A DNA stretch of 64,000 nucleotides. It comes from Nansenia antarctica. Taxonomy: Eukaryota > Chordata > Actinopteri > Argentiniformes > Microstomatidae. Of the stretch, positions 24,379 through 34,548 are shown piece after piece. Position 1 is the first letter of the stretch. Every line of letters begins with the position of its first letter. Below the pieces are notes generated by a model. It ran no database searches, was not told the DNA's origin, and saw nothing but the letters and a program-made list of their open reading frames with translations. The translations under genes and the position numbers were made by a program. The stretch is taken from NCBI GenBank assembly GCA_963989245.1, contig OZ022344.1, forward strand, positions 64,009,476 to 64,073,475. Direction: 5' to 3'.

Positions 24379-24918
24379 CAAGGTATATCTTAATTATTGA
24401 ATCATTTTCAACCACGGGCAAAAAGGGAAAATATTCATCTGCTGAGTAAACGAAGAGCTATGCGAGATCTGCCCAAACTGAAAAGAGCAAACATTGAATC
24501 ATAGTATAAAGTCTGTTAAGCTAAATCCATTAATATTGAAGGTTCAGCTTCATCGAGACGGTTTTCAAGTCAGTTTGTATCAGCAAGCAATCTTTAAGAT
24601 TTCATATGCAGTTTATGCAAGCAAAATGGGCCAGCCCGCTACATAGATATTCAGAGCCTCCCTCTTCAGAAAAATACTTTTGTAAGAAAAAACAATTCGA
24701 TAAAAGCCAAGGGCATCTTGAGGAATTGACACACTTTTAAATATACACTTTTATAAAGAATAATACTTTTATTTTTGCAGAGGGGTAGCTGCAAATGTGA
24801 TATATCTGGGGGAGGGGGGGCAGTGGGAAGGCAACACCATCAGCTCACAAATGGGGGCTGTTCACAAAGTAACTAGACTGAGACTGAGAGGAACTACACT
24901 CACATCTACAAGGCAAAC
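24379..24918. other. Unassigned AT-rich sequence
   Basis: No gene, RNA or repeat is recognised, apart from a G-run near 24809-24818. Confidence 0.5.
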
Positions 24919-24987
24919 ACTCTCTCTCCCTCTCCCCCCCCCTCCCTCTCTATCTGTCTTTCTCCCTCTCCCTCCCTCCCTCCCTCC

Positions 24988-25032
<45 letters not shown>

Positions 25033-25133
25033 CCTCCCTCCATCTCTCTCTCTCTCCCTCCCTCCCTCTCTCCCCCTTCCCTCCCTCCACCTCTCTCTTC
25101 CCCCCCCCTCTCTCTCTCCCTCTCTGTGAGAGT
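24919..25133. repeat. (CT)n / CCCT polypyrimidine tract
   Basis: CT runs alternate with CCCTCCCT units; the plus strand is almost entirely pyrimidine. Confidence 0.96.
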
Positions 25134-25674
25134 GAGGCAAGGCAGGCGAGACGAATGTTGAGTGTGGACTGGCAGGCTCAATTGAGCTGAAGTTATAGCC
25201 CTATTTCACCTTTTTGCATCACTTGCTTTTGTGTGCCGTTTAGACAGGGAGGCCTTTATGGCATGAAGGCCGTCGAAGTAAATAAGCAAAAAAAAAGGGT
25301 GCAAAGAGATACATACCCACCGACGTGTTTGCCAAATGAAAATAAGAAAGTAAAAGAAAACAAAGAAAACCATAGACGAAAGAAAACCATTGTTTATCTG
25401 TTCTTCTCCACAGAAGGATTGACTACAACGGGTCTCTATGGTTCCACAGAAGAGAAGCATAAATGTAATTCTCTCCGCTCCTATTTTGATGCACGTTTTT
25501 TGATTCCATGAATATTTGATGAAATGGGCCCAAACTGAAGCTATATAACACGGCTGCATAACTGATGCTCACACCCGTGAGCCATCAGCATTAGGAGGCA
25601 TGATTGAGTGCATTCAAATGAACTCATTCAAACAGCACATTGATTACTTGATGGAAGATAGAGGTTCCCCCTAC
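25134..25674. promoter_or_regulatory. Possible conserved non-coding region
   Basis: Two non-repetitive stretches stand out: 25170-25270 (CTCAATTGAGCTGAAG) and 25495-25670 (ATGAATATTTGATGAAATGG, ATTCAAATGAACTCATTCAA). They have dense homeodomain- and POU-like cores and no coding signal. Confidence 0.22.
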
Positions 25675-25675
25675 A

Positions 25676-25708
<33 letters not shown>
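25675..25708. repeat. (CA)n microsatellite
   Basis: A short, pure CA run. Confidence 0.95.
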
Positions 25709-25712
<4 letters not shown>

Positions 25713-25763
25713 ACACATGCAATGCATGCAACCTACCAAAGGACTCAGTATTGTTTTCACATA

Positions 25764-25830
25764 GGAGGCGAGGGAGGGAGGGATGGAGGGAGGAAGGGAA
25801 GGAGGGAGGGTGGGAAGAAGGGAGGGAGGG
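25764..25830. repeat. (GGGA)n purine tract
   Basis: GAGG/GGGA units with ATGG and AAGG variants. Confidence 0.92.
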
Positions 25831-26138
25831 CTTTGGCGTGTGTTTTTGTCCTCCAGTATCTATCTTTTTAAATGATGTGTACATTTGGTCTCGGTGGGAA
25901 GTTAATTAGGTCCAAAGATTGCTTTAGGTATTGTTCAGGTAATTCAAAATGTCAGAATCCGCAGGATGCACGCCCTGACCTGCTCCACTCTGCTCACCCC
26001 TCCTGTAATATTGGAAGTAGCTAATTATTTTACTGTGCCTGGTCAGTTTTGCCGGTAGAAAGAAAGAGAAACTGAATAATAATTGGGAAAATTAATGAGA
26101 TGAGGTTTGTTAGACACAGATGACTGTTACATCACATA
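25831..26138. other. Unassigned AT-rich sequence
   Basis: No gene is supported. It ends at the TA dinucleotide (26137-26138) that precedes the Tc1-type terminal repeat. Confidence 0.5.
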
Positions 26139-26418
26139 CAGGTGCTGGTCATATAATTAGAATATCATCAAAAAGTTGATTTATTTCAGTAATTCCATTC
26201 AAAAAGTGAAACTTGTATAATGTATACATTCATTCCACATAGACTGATATATTTCAAGTGTTTATTGCTTTTAATTTTGATGATTATTACTGACTAATGA
26301 AAACCCCAAATTTAGTATCTCAGAAAATTAGAATATTGTGAAAAGGTTCAATATTGAAGACCCCTGGTGCCACACTCTAATCAGCTAATTAACTCAAAAT
26401 ACCTGCAAACGCCTTTAA
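26139..26418 (+). mobile_element. Tc1-type transposon, left end (interrupted)
   Basis: The element begins CAGGTGCTGGTCATATAATT immediately after TA, the target dinucleotide of the Tc1/mariner superfamily. A subterminal second copy of the inner motif (CAGAAAATTAGAATATTGTG, 26320 on) follows, as in fish Tc1 elements with long inverted repeats. The leader then runs to the LINE insertion point at about 26418. The element resumes at about 27250 with the sequence expected next. Confidence 0.92.
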
Positions 26419-27249
26419 CGCCTGGGGATGCACATGCGGGATGACCTGACCTGGAAGGACAACACAAAAGCCACCATCAAGAGGGCACAACAGCGGCTAT
26501 ACACCCTGAAAGTCCTCAGGAAGGAACACAGCAAGCAGGAGATACTGGTGACCTTCTACCGCGGCGCAGTGGAGAGCATCCTCACCTACGGCATCTGCAA
26601 CTGGTTCTCCAGCTGCACAACAGCGGAGAGAAATGCGCTACAGAGAGTCGTGAGAACAGCACAGAAGATCACCGGCGCCCCCCTCCCCTCTCTGGAAGAG
26701 CTGTACAACACACGCTGTCTCAGGAAGGCCTCCAAGATCTCCAGGGACCCGACCCACCCTGGGTACGAACACTTTACCAGGCTGCCCTCGAAAAGGCGGT
26801 TCAGGACCCTGGCCGCAAGGACAAACAGACTGAAGAACAGCTTCTACCACAGGGCCGTCCAGGCCCTGAACACAGCAAAGACCTAAGTTCTGGGCCCTGG
26901 ACAGTCTGGACGGATTGATGGCAGCTGCTGGACTGAAAAAAAATCAGGTGTAGTGCTGAGGCACAAACATGTACATTTCAAGCCTGCAAACTGCGACACT
27001 TTAAATAAATGTGGAATAATACTATTGTGCAATATGACAACCCTAGTCGTCTGTCTGTACAGTATAGTACAGTGGATAGTGTACATAGCCTTTATTTATG
27101 TAAACCAGCTCCTTCCCTTCTTGTGATTTTTTTTCTAAAAGTGTTTTTTTTTTCCCTTTCTTAACACCAGGGGAGCCACCCCTCCTAAATTTCGTTGTTT
27201 GGTACCTGTACTGTAGCAATGACAATAAAGTCCATTCATTCATTCATTC
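26419..27249 (+). mobile_element. 5'-truncated L2-type LINE inserted in the Tc1 element
   Basis: It starts abruptly inside coding sequence, carries the C-terminal end of the reverse-transcriptase ORF, and has a 3' UTR ending TGACAATAAAG, then CCATTCATTCATTC. That terminus and tail are typical of fish L2-type LINEs. The flanks of the disrupted transposon are directly adjacent (CCTTTAA on the left, AAATGG on the right), so any target duplication is at most two or three bases. Confidence 0.9.
26428..26886 (+). pseudogene. L2-type LINE reverse transcriptase, C-terminal fragment
   Basis: The frame is open for about 155 residues, running upstream of the first Met into the truncation point. Hallmarks of the region after the RT core are seen: DDLTW near the start, AQQRLY, FYRGAVESILTYGI around residues 45-58, NALQRVVRTAQKITG around residues 70-84, and SFYHRAVQALN near the end. 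The full protein is many hundreds of residues longer, so endonuclease and catalytic RT motifs are missing. The fragment has no frameshift or stop, suggesting a fairly recent insertion. It cannot be functional. Confidence 0.9.
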
Positions 27250-27666
27250 AAATGGTCCCTCAGTCCAGTTCTGTAGGCTACACAATCATGGGGAAGACTG
27301 CTGACCTGACAGTAGTCCAAAAGACGACCATTGACACCTTGCACAAGGAGGGCAAGACACAAAAGCTCATTGCTAAAGAGGCTGGCTGTTCACAGAGCTC
27401 TGTGTCCAAGCAAATTAATAGAGAGGCGAAGGGAAGGAAAAGATGTGGTAGAAAACAGTGTACAAGCAATAGGGATAACCGCACCCTGGAGGGGATTGTG
27501 AAACAAAGCCGATTAAAAAATGTGGGGGAGATTCACAAAGAGTGGACTGCAGCTGGAGTCAGTGCTTCAAGAACCACCACACACAGACGTATGCGAGACA
27601 TGGGTTTCAGCTGTCGCATTCCTTGAGTCAAGCCACTCTTGAACAAGAGACAGCGTCAGAAGTACA
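27250..27666 (+). mobile_element. Tc1-type transposon, continuation (3'-truncated)
   Basis: It resumes the leader and then the transposase N-terminal coding region. Recognisable Tc1 sequence ends near 27666. No right-hand inverted repeat is found downstream, so the 3' part, including the catalytic domain, is deleted. Confidence 0.88.
27288..27626 (+). pseudogene. Tc1-type transposase, N-terminal fragment with stop
   Basis: The start ATG (27288) opens MGKTADLTVVQKTTID. A helix-turn-helix follows, LIAKEAGCSQSSVSKQIN, about residues 24-41. The basic GRKRCGRK segment, AT-hook-like, is near residues 46-53. A second DNA-binding helical region ends in RRMRDMGFSCRIP. A stop follows after 112 residues, where homologous family sequence stays aligned for another 13 codons or so before it ends. 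The DDE catalytic domain, normally the last two thirds of about 340 residues, is absent. The fragment can at most encode a DNA-binding stub. Confidence 0.9.
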
Positions 27667-28613
27667 TGGTAAAAAGATAACAACTTGTACATCGACGCCA
27701 TCACGACGGCCAAATCCTCGACTGTAATTACGCTAGAGAGCCAAACATGACCAGGCCAGCAAGGGACAGGCCAGCTCAGGTCAGATCAGGGCTCAGTTTC
27801 ATGAAATCTTTGTAGCTTAAGAACAAGCCCACTCCTCTCCTAGACCAGCGGTCTTCCTCATTCAACACATTTCTTTAGCTCCAGGCATTTGTGTGTGTGT
27901 TCTCCATTTCCAGCATGTGTCTGTGTGTGTGTGTGTGTGTGTGTGCGTGTGTGTGTGTGTGCAGTTCCATTTGATTAGTTCTCGGCAAGAACACTGACCT
28001 GCAAACATTTCTGATTTTACAATTGTTACTGTCTCACGGCTTTGTAGCTGAGTTTTCCAGAGAAATTATGTACTATGAAGCTTGCGGGAAACAGACCCCA
28101 GTTCTGTAGGGCAGGTACGGTACATGTGCTACACTTTAATGGGATAGACGCTATACAGATTATAGACGTCAAATCATTCACTCCCTCCATAGTTCCCTAC
28201 AGCGTCAAGGCCAGTGATCATCACTGTCACTCTGGCCCAGAGTCCCGCCCGAGCTCTACCTCCAAATCACGTTGTCCTCACGCTGCTTTTAGAGGTCTGG
28301 AGAAATGTACAGTAGCCGATCTGGCTTGGATTGAACTGGACAGAGCGATGGGAGAATGTGCTCGCGATCTCATTGGATGTTACATTCTAAGAACCCTTCT
28401 CCCACTTGTCCATAGAATGATTGTTTGTTGTTCTGTGTGTTGTCTTTTCCGACCTGGTAGGATTATTTTACTAATTATTTTGAGAGTTCATCATTAGTGT
28501 CACTCTGGCCCTTACCGTGATTATGAAGGCCTCAGCGTTGTCTTAAGACAGGTGGCGTCAGTCCTAGACAATGACACTCGGAGCCTCGACCGACCTGTCT
28601 TGCACCTCCTCAC
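27667..28613. other. Unassigned sequence with a (GT)n run
   Basis: A GT run lies at 27890-27961. A 140-codon plus ORF (28075-28497) shows no recognisable domain, and its flanks show no splice or promoter signal, so it is not called. Confidence 0.45.
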
Positions 28614-28942
28614 TCAATACAGTGCTGGATTGGGAGATATCGACACCTGGAGAAGTCGTGGAGCAGGTGCAGCGGCTGGAGCTGGAGTAAACTGGGCTGC
28701 CATGGGCGAAAGCTGTGGAGTGAGGGCTGAGACTGGCGCTATACGAAATGCTGCTGTTTCTGTAGGTGAGACAGAAGAGAGATGTGAGGTGGTGCTGACC
28801 TGCCATGGCTGCGGTGCCTCCATCTCCTGTGACATGGCTGTCTGAGTGTGGCTGACTGTATGTCTCTGTGGGGTTTGAGCACCAGCCTGAGTGCGTGTCC
28901 TGAGTTCACGTTGGAAACTGTCGATGCGCTCCTGAACCAGAC
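28614..28942 (-). other. Candidate coding exon on the minus strand
   Basis: Reading the minus strand, a strong 3' splice site (TTTTTATTTTTTTATCTCTG, then TTTCTAATCTTCAG) ends at 28943. From 28942 a frame stays open for 108 codons to a stop at 28614-28616. It starts LVQERIDSFQRELRTRTQ, a charged helix-like stretch, and becomes Pro/Ala/Ser-rich. An alternative donor (GGCAG/GTCAGC) after 143 nt could end the exon at 28800. I do not recognise the protein; a degenerate retroelement gag is another possibility. Confidence 0.3.
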
Positions 28943-28960
28943 CTGAAGATTAGAAAGCAT

Positions 28961-29510
28961 CAGAGATAAAAAAATAAAAAGATGTTAATTTGTGAGATTC
29001 ATGCGCCCTCCCATTGCTTTCTGTGGAATTACTACTTATGTTACAAAACCATTAAAACCATGTTTTCTATGTACAGTTAGTTAGTTACTGTGACTGTTAC
29101 TAGTTACTGTTGTTTGAAGTCACTTTTATAATAATTAATATGTACTGTTAACATTCATATCATAAGTTTCATGTGAAATGTGAGTTGCTCAGCTGGCTGT
29201 CTCACTGAACAATCTATGCTACAGTAATTTTTGTGTACATTTACCCTTCAACCACCCAGAGTCCTTTGCTAGTTTCAAGGTCATGTGACCTTCACTGGAG
29301 AAAACATGAACAATAATTGACAGATGTATTGTGCCAGTTACCTAGTCAAAACAGTACATTGTAACCAGGGTAACGGTATGACAGCACATTTTAGCCGGTC
29401 TGTCCCATTTGTGAGATACGAGACAGGATCAGTGCAGACGGAGTCACGCTATCTGACGTGAGACACTGGGGAGTCAGTGGCACCACCATTAAGATGGTAC
29501 ACAGACAGTA
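28961..29510. other. Unassigned AT-rich sequence
   Basis: No repeat or gene is recognised. A GTTAGTTAGTTACTG patch lies near 29078. Confidence 0.5.
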
Positions 29511-29534
29511 CACAGTCAACATCCAGTCTCTCTC

Positions 29535-29578
<44 letters not shown>

Positions 29579-29809
29579 ACGTGTGTGTGTGTGTGTGTGT
29601 GCGTGCGCGAGGTCATGCGTGTGTGTGTGTGTGTGTTTGTGTGAGTGTGTGTGTGCGCACGGGTGTGTGTGTGTGTGTGTGTGTGTGTTTAGGGGAGCTT
29701 TGTAACACAGTCAACATCCAGTCTCTCTCTTGTGTCTGTGTGTGTGTGTGTGTGTGCGTGCGCGAGGGCATGCGTGTGTGTGTGTGCGTGTGTGTGTGTG
29801 TGTGCACAC

Positions 29810-29843
<34 letters not shown>

Positions 29844-29852
29844 AGGGGAGCG
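29511..29852. repeat. Tandem duplication carrying (GT)n arrays
   Basis: CACAGTCAACATCCAGTCTC starts at 29511 and again at 29706 (195 bp apart). Each copy continues through GT runs with GCGCGAGG(T/G)CATGCG and GCACGGG interruptions and ends TTTAGGGGAGC(T/G)TTGTAA. The second unit is shorter by loss of GT repeats. Confidence 0.93.
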
Positions 29853-30821
29853 TTGTAAGCCCTGACCCCCCCCTGTCTTGAGGGCAGTGCCACTACCACT
29901 GCCACCAATAATTGAGTAGTAGCTTCAGGACGAGCCTAAGGCATCCCCTACTGTCAAAGACATGTCTATGGAGGACACACTAGCAGGCCAATCATTTACA
30001 ACCGTACAAGGCGTGGAAAACAAGCAGGGGGTCTTGCATATAGGTAATGTAAAGCTTATGAGACGCAGAACGGCTGATTAGAATGTTCAGATAGCATTAG
30101 TTCTCCTGTCAACATTCCATGGAAGCCAATTCCACGCCATCTTCTCTCAGCACCATCTCTGAGGTTTCGTCGGCTTTAAGAATAGAGAGATATTCAACAT
30201 AAACATGAATAAATAAATGCATAAATAACTCATCCAATCATTCAGGTACACCAACCTCTCTTAAATCATGTTTAATTTAAACAAACGAGTCTGGTTCTCC
30301 CACCTTTCTTGAAACATATTTTATTTAAAACAAAGAGCATCAATTTCTGAATGAAGAATGAGGGGAGTGTCGATCTCTTCCAATCGTTTTGAAATGTTAA
30401 GCTATAACTAAAACCCGATAATGAGCTCGACCCAGGGAGACCCAAGGTCAAAATTGGAGAAAAAAATCACTTTGCGGCAATTCCGATGTACAATATCGCT
30501 CTCACACAGTGGTGTAATTAACTTGAATATATTAATTCTTTAACGCACTGCTTATTGAATTATACATCCTCAATTTGCCTTTGACTGTATGTTGAGACAG
30601 AGATGTAGGACATGACCTAGAAGATAGGACCTATGGCATCCCCGGAGCACCCCGAGCATGAATTATTATATCCTTCTATTGACTGAAGGACGTTCAATTC
30701 GGTACAGGGCAATAATGAACCCCCTCTTGAATAAGCCTGAATAAGCTGTTATTGTTTTGTCAGTCATGAAGAAAAAGTTTTTAGTTTTTAAAAAAAAATG
30801 GTAACAGAGTAGACTGATTCA
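29853..30821. other. Unassigned AT-rich sequence
   Basis: No gene or repeat element is recognised. AT-rich cores such as TAATTAACTTGAATATATTA near 30514 give it a non-coding character. Confidence 0.5.
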
Positions 30822-30954
30822 GGCTGCGTTCATAAATACGCTCTGGAAATCTGATCAGCACTCATGGAATGCCTCGTCCAATCAAATGGTCCCTTTCTGA
30901 CGTTGAACCCAGTGTGCGCTCCGGCGCTCTCAGAGCGAATTTACGAACGCAGCC
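30822..30954. mobile_element. MITE with about 24-bp terminal inverted repeats
   Basis: Both ends read GGCTGCGTTC(A/G)TAAAT(A/T)CGCTCTG inward, two mismatches in 24. The 133-bp element has no ORF. No clear target-site duplication is visible. The terminal sequence resembles fish non-autonomous hAT-like elements from memory. Confidence 0.8.
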
Positions 30955-32306
30955 TTAGTGACAATCATGACGATTTGTACAGCAGTGAATGTGTGTAACA
31001 ACGCAAGAAGGACTAAGAGACAGACACCTTTCATCTAAGTAGATTCATTATGTCCAACATGTCGTATTAAATTAAATACAGTGTGAACTACTGGTGGTGA
31101 ATTATACCTACTCTAAATGGACTGGATAGATTGATAGAGCCATGTTCACCTGACCTTTCAAACCAGATATGATTGTCATCTCTGTCTACATAGGCTAATG
31201 GTTGGTTTTTATTTAAACCACATTATATTCTGTTTCAGAGTGTTTCAGTATGACACAGACAGACATGATGGCAGTTAACCTTCCTCTATTGTCTTGTCAC
31301 TCATTCTGGAATGAGAACTCAGATTCATAGAGCTTCCGATATTCACTTTTGATCCAGTAGAGAGAGAGGGGGGGGGGGGGGGGGGGAGGGGGTGAATATT
31401 ATTTTATATTCAAATTAGAACATTAACATTAGACATCAGCACCCGCATCACAAGGTCCCCCTCCGTTAACGTCCTCATTTGAATATCTCATATCTTCAAG
31501 AAAGACACATCTACGTTATAGAATCATTTGGGCTTTTGCCATCACGGGACACCCCCTCAGCTCAGCGGAAGTCAGAGAGAGGAGTCACGCAGCCAGCCTA
31601 GTAATTTGTCATGAAAGACACCCTTCCAGAGATAAGGGGGAAAGAGCTGTCAGGGTGCTAACAGCTGCCATAAACATAGTAGACTAATTAGAAACGAGGT
31701 GAGGGAGGCTACGACCTCCATCATCTATCGCATTCACAATTAGCCTAATAGCCTGTTCCATAGTATAATGTTAAAAAAAAAACGTAGGAGAAACAGCCTG
31801 TACGGCCTGTGTTTGAGTGTCTACCTACCAACAGAGAGACTGATCAGCAGCCGCCTTGCAGTGGCACCTGTAACAGCCTCTAAGAGGACATGCATTATAG
31901 ATACAAGAAGGCAAGCCATTCTCTATTAGCGATGAAGACCAAGGAGGTATGAGACAATAACATGTCAGCACCTCTTAATGTGCCCATCAAATCTTCTCAG
32001 TCATCTCACCAACGCCAAACAAAACCAAAATGACAAGCTGCCTGCGCATTGCATGCCTACGTGGAAACTTCTTGGAGAAAGAGGGCCTGCAAATTGAAAA
32101 TATGGAGGAAAAAAAACCTTCTGTCTTCCCCCCGTTACAACTACAACTCACACTATCTCTCGAGGGATCGGGATTTCTCTCTCTCTCTCTCTCTCCTCAT
32201 AGACTTTCACTATGAATTACAATTAACCTGCCTGTCTATTCTACGTCGCTAAGCGAAGGGTATTAATATGCTTCTAATGCTTCTGTTAAATTATCATTTT
32301 ATTCAG
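30955..32306. other. Unassigned sequence, partly possible conserved non-coding
   Basis: A G-run lies at 31367-31386. The stretches 31440-31760 and 32240-32306 are non-repetitive with TTAATTAGA-like cores. A short CT run is at 32176-32195. No gene is called. Confidence 0.4.
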
Positions 32307-32428
32307 ATACCCATAATTAGTGTACATGAATCAAGATCACAGATTGGGAGCAGTTTTGCCTTCAATTGCATTGACTGGAGAGAGACAGGAGACGGGGAAC
32401 AGAGATATGTTACTACACTGCATCACTG
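32307..32428 (+). other. Candidate 122-nt internal exon
   Basis: The 3' splice site is TTATCATTTTATTCAG and the 5' site CACTG/GTGAGT. The frame is open throughout, 40 codons plus two bases, starting IPIISVHESRSQIGSS. The entry phase fits the candidate exon at 9373-9441 and the exit phase fits that at 49802. No domain is recognised. The sequence could instead be a conserved non-coding element. Confidence 0.27.
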
Positions 32429-32534
32429 GTGAGTAGAGGACTGTGGTTTATAGCTTTACATCGTCAGGGTCAAGACTAAATGGGAGGCAAAGGAACAGCC
32501 AACTGCAGAGTAAGATAGTGGAGCAGTATATTTA

Positions 32535-32536
<2 letters not shown>

Positions 32537-32622
<86 letters not shown>

Positions 32623-32623
32623 C
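32537..32623. repeat. (GT)n microsatellite
   Basis: A pure GT run of about 40 units ends in GCGCGCGC, a likely Z-DNA-prone tract. Confidence 0.97.
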
Positions 32624-33653
32624 AGTTAGGCCTGATGGAAGTGGTAAGAGCAAATGTGAGGTAGGCCTACTGTAAATAAACATAAACAGTAGTATGGTCG
32701 TTGTGTAAGCTGAATGTGTTGATGATGCTATCATACTGTGTGTACTATAGTATACTGTTCAAGATACGAAGCGTCACCAATTGGCCTAATTAAGATGACG
32801 CCTGCCAACTCTTTTTGACAGGGCTAGCTGGTTATGCCCGACCTTATAAACGCTTACAATAGAGACTTTTTATTGTTTTAATCGACTGATAAAGCCATGG
32901 GAAACAAATTCGTTAATAAACACCTACCGTGTTAACGACTGCGAGCTGATAATGACTTGTTTGTTTGTTTGCTATTATTGTTGTCAGACTTCAGACACAC
33001 CCCTGAAAAAAGGACAACAACATTCCTGATATCACAAATATGATTTCATATGGTTGATACATTAATTTAACTGATGATAAAATAGTTAACATTGTACATC
33101 ATTTATGCTTACGCGGGTGGAGTTGCTATTTTGTCACAATACCGATTGATTCGCTTTTCTCGCGCGCAATTGCCGCGCGACGGGCTCACCAACACGAGCC
33201 ACGTTTGGGATGATTTTCTTCACAGGTGTTTAGACGTAAATGTAGTGGGTCTTAATCAAGTTTTAACCTTTTCATCACAATACCCTGTTAGTATTTATAG
33301 CAATATATAGTATATATAGTAGTAATAGTAAATAGTAATATTATAGCAATTTCCGCCTAAAAACCATCCAAACTAAATTGCAGAATTATGATGATCAGAT
33401 GCAAAAGCAGGATGCCATTTGATAGGTGACACCTTGATGTGTTGTGTGGATATGCTCAGATCATAGTTCACAATAGCATAATAAAATTAATCAATAATCA
33501 AATTAATCAATAAATTAAAGCAGAATTTGGGCCTATAGTTATGTCTGTCTTAAGATATGATGGAAGTCAACAAATTCCTTGAGATTATGTGAATGAAAGT
33601 ATGATAACAAACCAAATGTTTTACATTTCTACCTAAATAACAAGAACCCATTG
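32624..33653. other. Unassigned AT-rich sequence
   Basis: The sequence has TAGTA-rich and AATCAATAAT patches and no supported gene. Confidence 0.5.
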
Positions 33654-33776
33654 GGCCAGTTTCACAGACAAGGCTTAAGCCTAATCCTGGACTAAAAAGC
33701 ATCTTCAATGGAGATTTTACATTGAAAGTGTGATTTAGTCCAGGACTAGGCTTAAGCCTTGTCTGTGAAACCGGCC
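33654..33776. mobile_element. Palindromic MITE, copy 1
   Basis: The arms at 33654-33696 and 33734-33776 are inverted copies with two mismatches in 43, sharing GTTTCACAGACAAGGCTTAA. The element folds almost completely on itself. A second copy in the opposite orientation lies at 34165-34285. Confidence 0.88.
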
Positions 33777-34164
33777 AATAGTGTTGTAACCTTGGGGTGA
33801 CGTTTAGAACCTCTTTGATGCATTTAACCCGATCTTGTCCAGCCTGGTTCAACATGAGAGGTGTTTAAAAGCTGCTTCTGGCTACGTATCCCTGGTGTCT
33901 CTCACGGTTACTGCTGCTAATGCAGAATCATTCAACCCAGGTGGTGTAGGAGCCAGCGAGTGAACAACAAACAGGCGGAAGGAAGGCCTTGCAGACAGGG
34001 AGGCTGAAGGGAGAGCGGATTTGGAGAGAGGCATCTGGCCTCTCAGCACTATTTTCCAGTAATACTGTCATGATACAAAACCTACAATGTCTCCTAGCGC
34101 ACTTCATTGACCGTTATGGTTATTATGGCTAAAGCTACTAGGCCTATGTGATGTTACAGAACGT

Positions 34165-34285
34165 GCCGGTTTCACAGACAAGGTTTAAGACTAGTCCAGG
34201 ATTAAATCACATTTGCAATGGGAAATCTCCATTGAGGATGTTTTTCAGTCTAGGACTAGGCTTAAGCTTTGTCTGTGAAACCGGC
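34165..34285. mobile_element. Palindromic MITE, copy 2
   Basis: It starts GCCGGTTTCACAGACAAGG and ends in the reverse complement, with three mismatches in the outer 33 bases. The centre (CAATGGGAAATCTCCATTG) aligns with copy 1 in reverse orientation. No ORF. Confidence 0.88.
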
Positions 34286-34455
34286 TCTAAAAGTCCCCCA
34301 GCTAAAGTCCTACCGTAACCCAACCATATAGGAACCGTATGTTTGGACTGAAGAGAACATGACATCATTGTTATGTACTGTTATAAAGTTATGTTATTAT
34401 CTCAATATTTCCCCACAGTACTGTGTTTGATTGAGAGATCGGCAAACCCTTCATT

Positions 34456-34525
<70 letters not shown>

Positions 34526-34548
34526 CGCGTGTGTGCATGTGAGTGTGT
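34456..34548. repeat. (GT)n microsatellite
   Basis: GT units with GTATGTGTATG and GCGTGCGCGTG interruptions. Confidence 0.95.

Noticed and set aside
28075..28497. 140-codon plus ORF
   Set aside because: No domain, no promoter or splice context, and Cys/Ile-rich low-quality C-terminal end.
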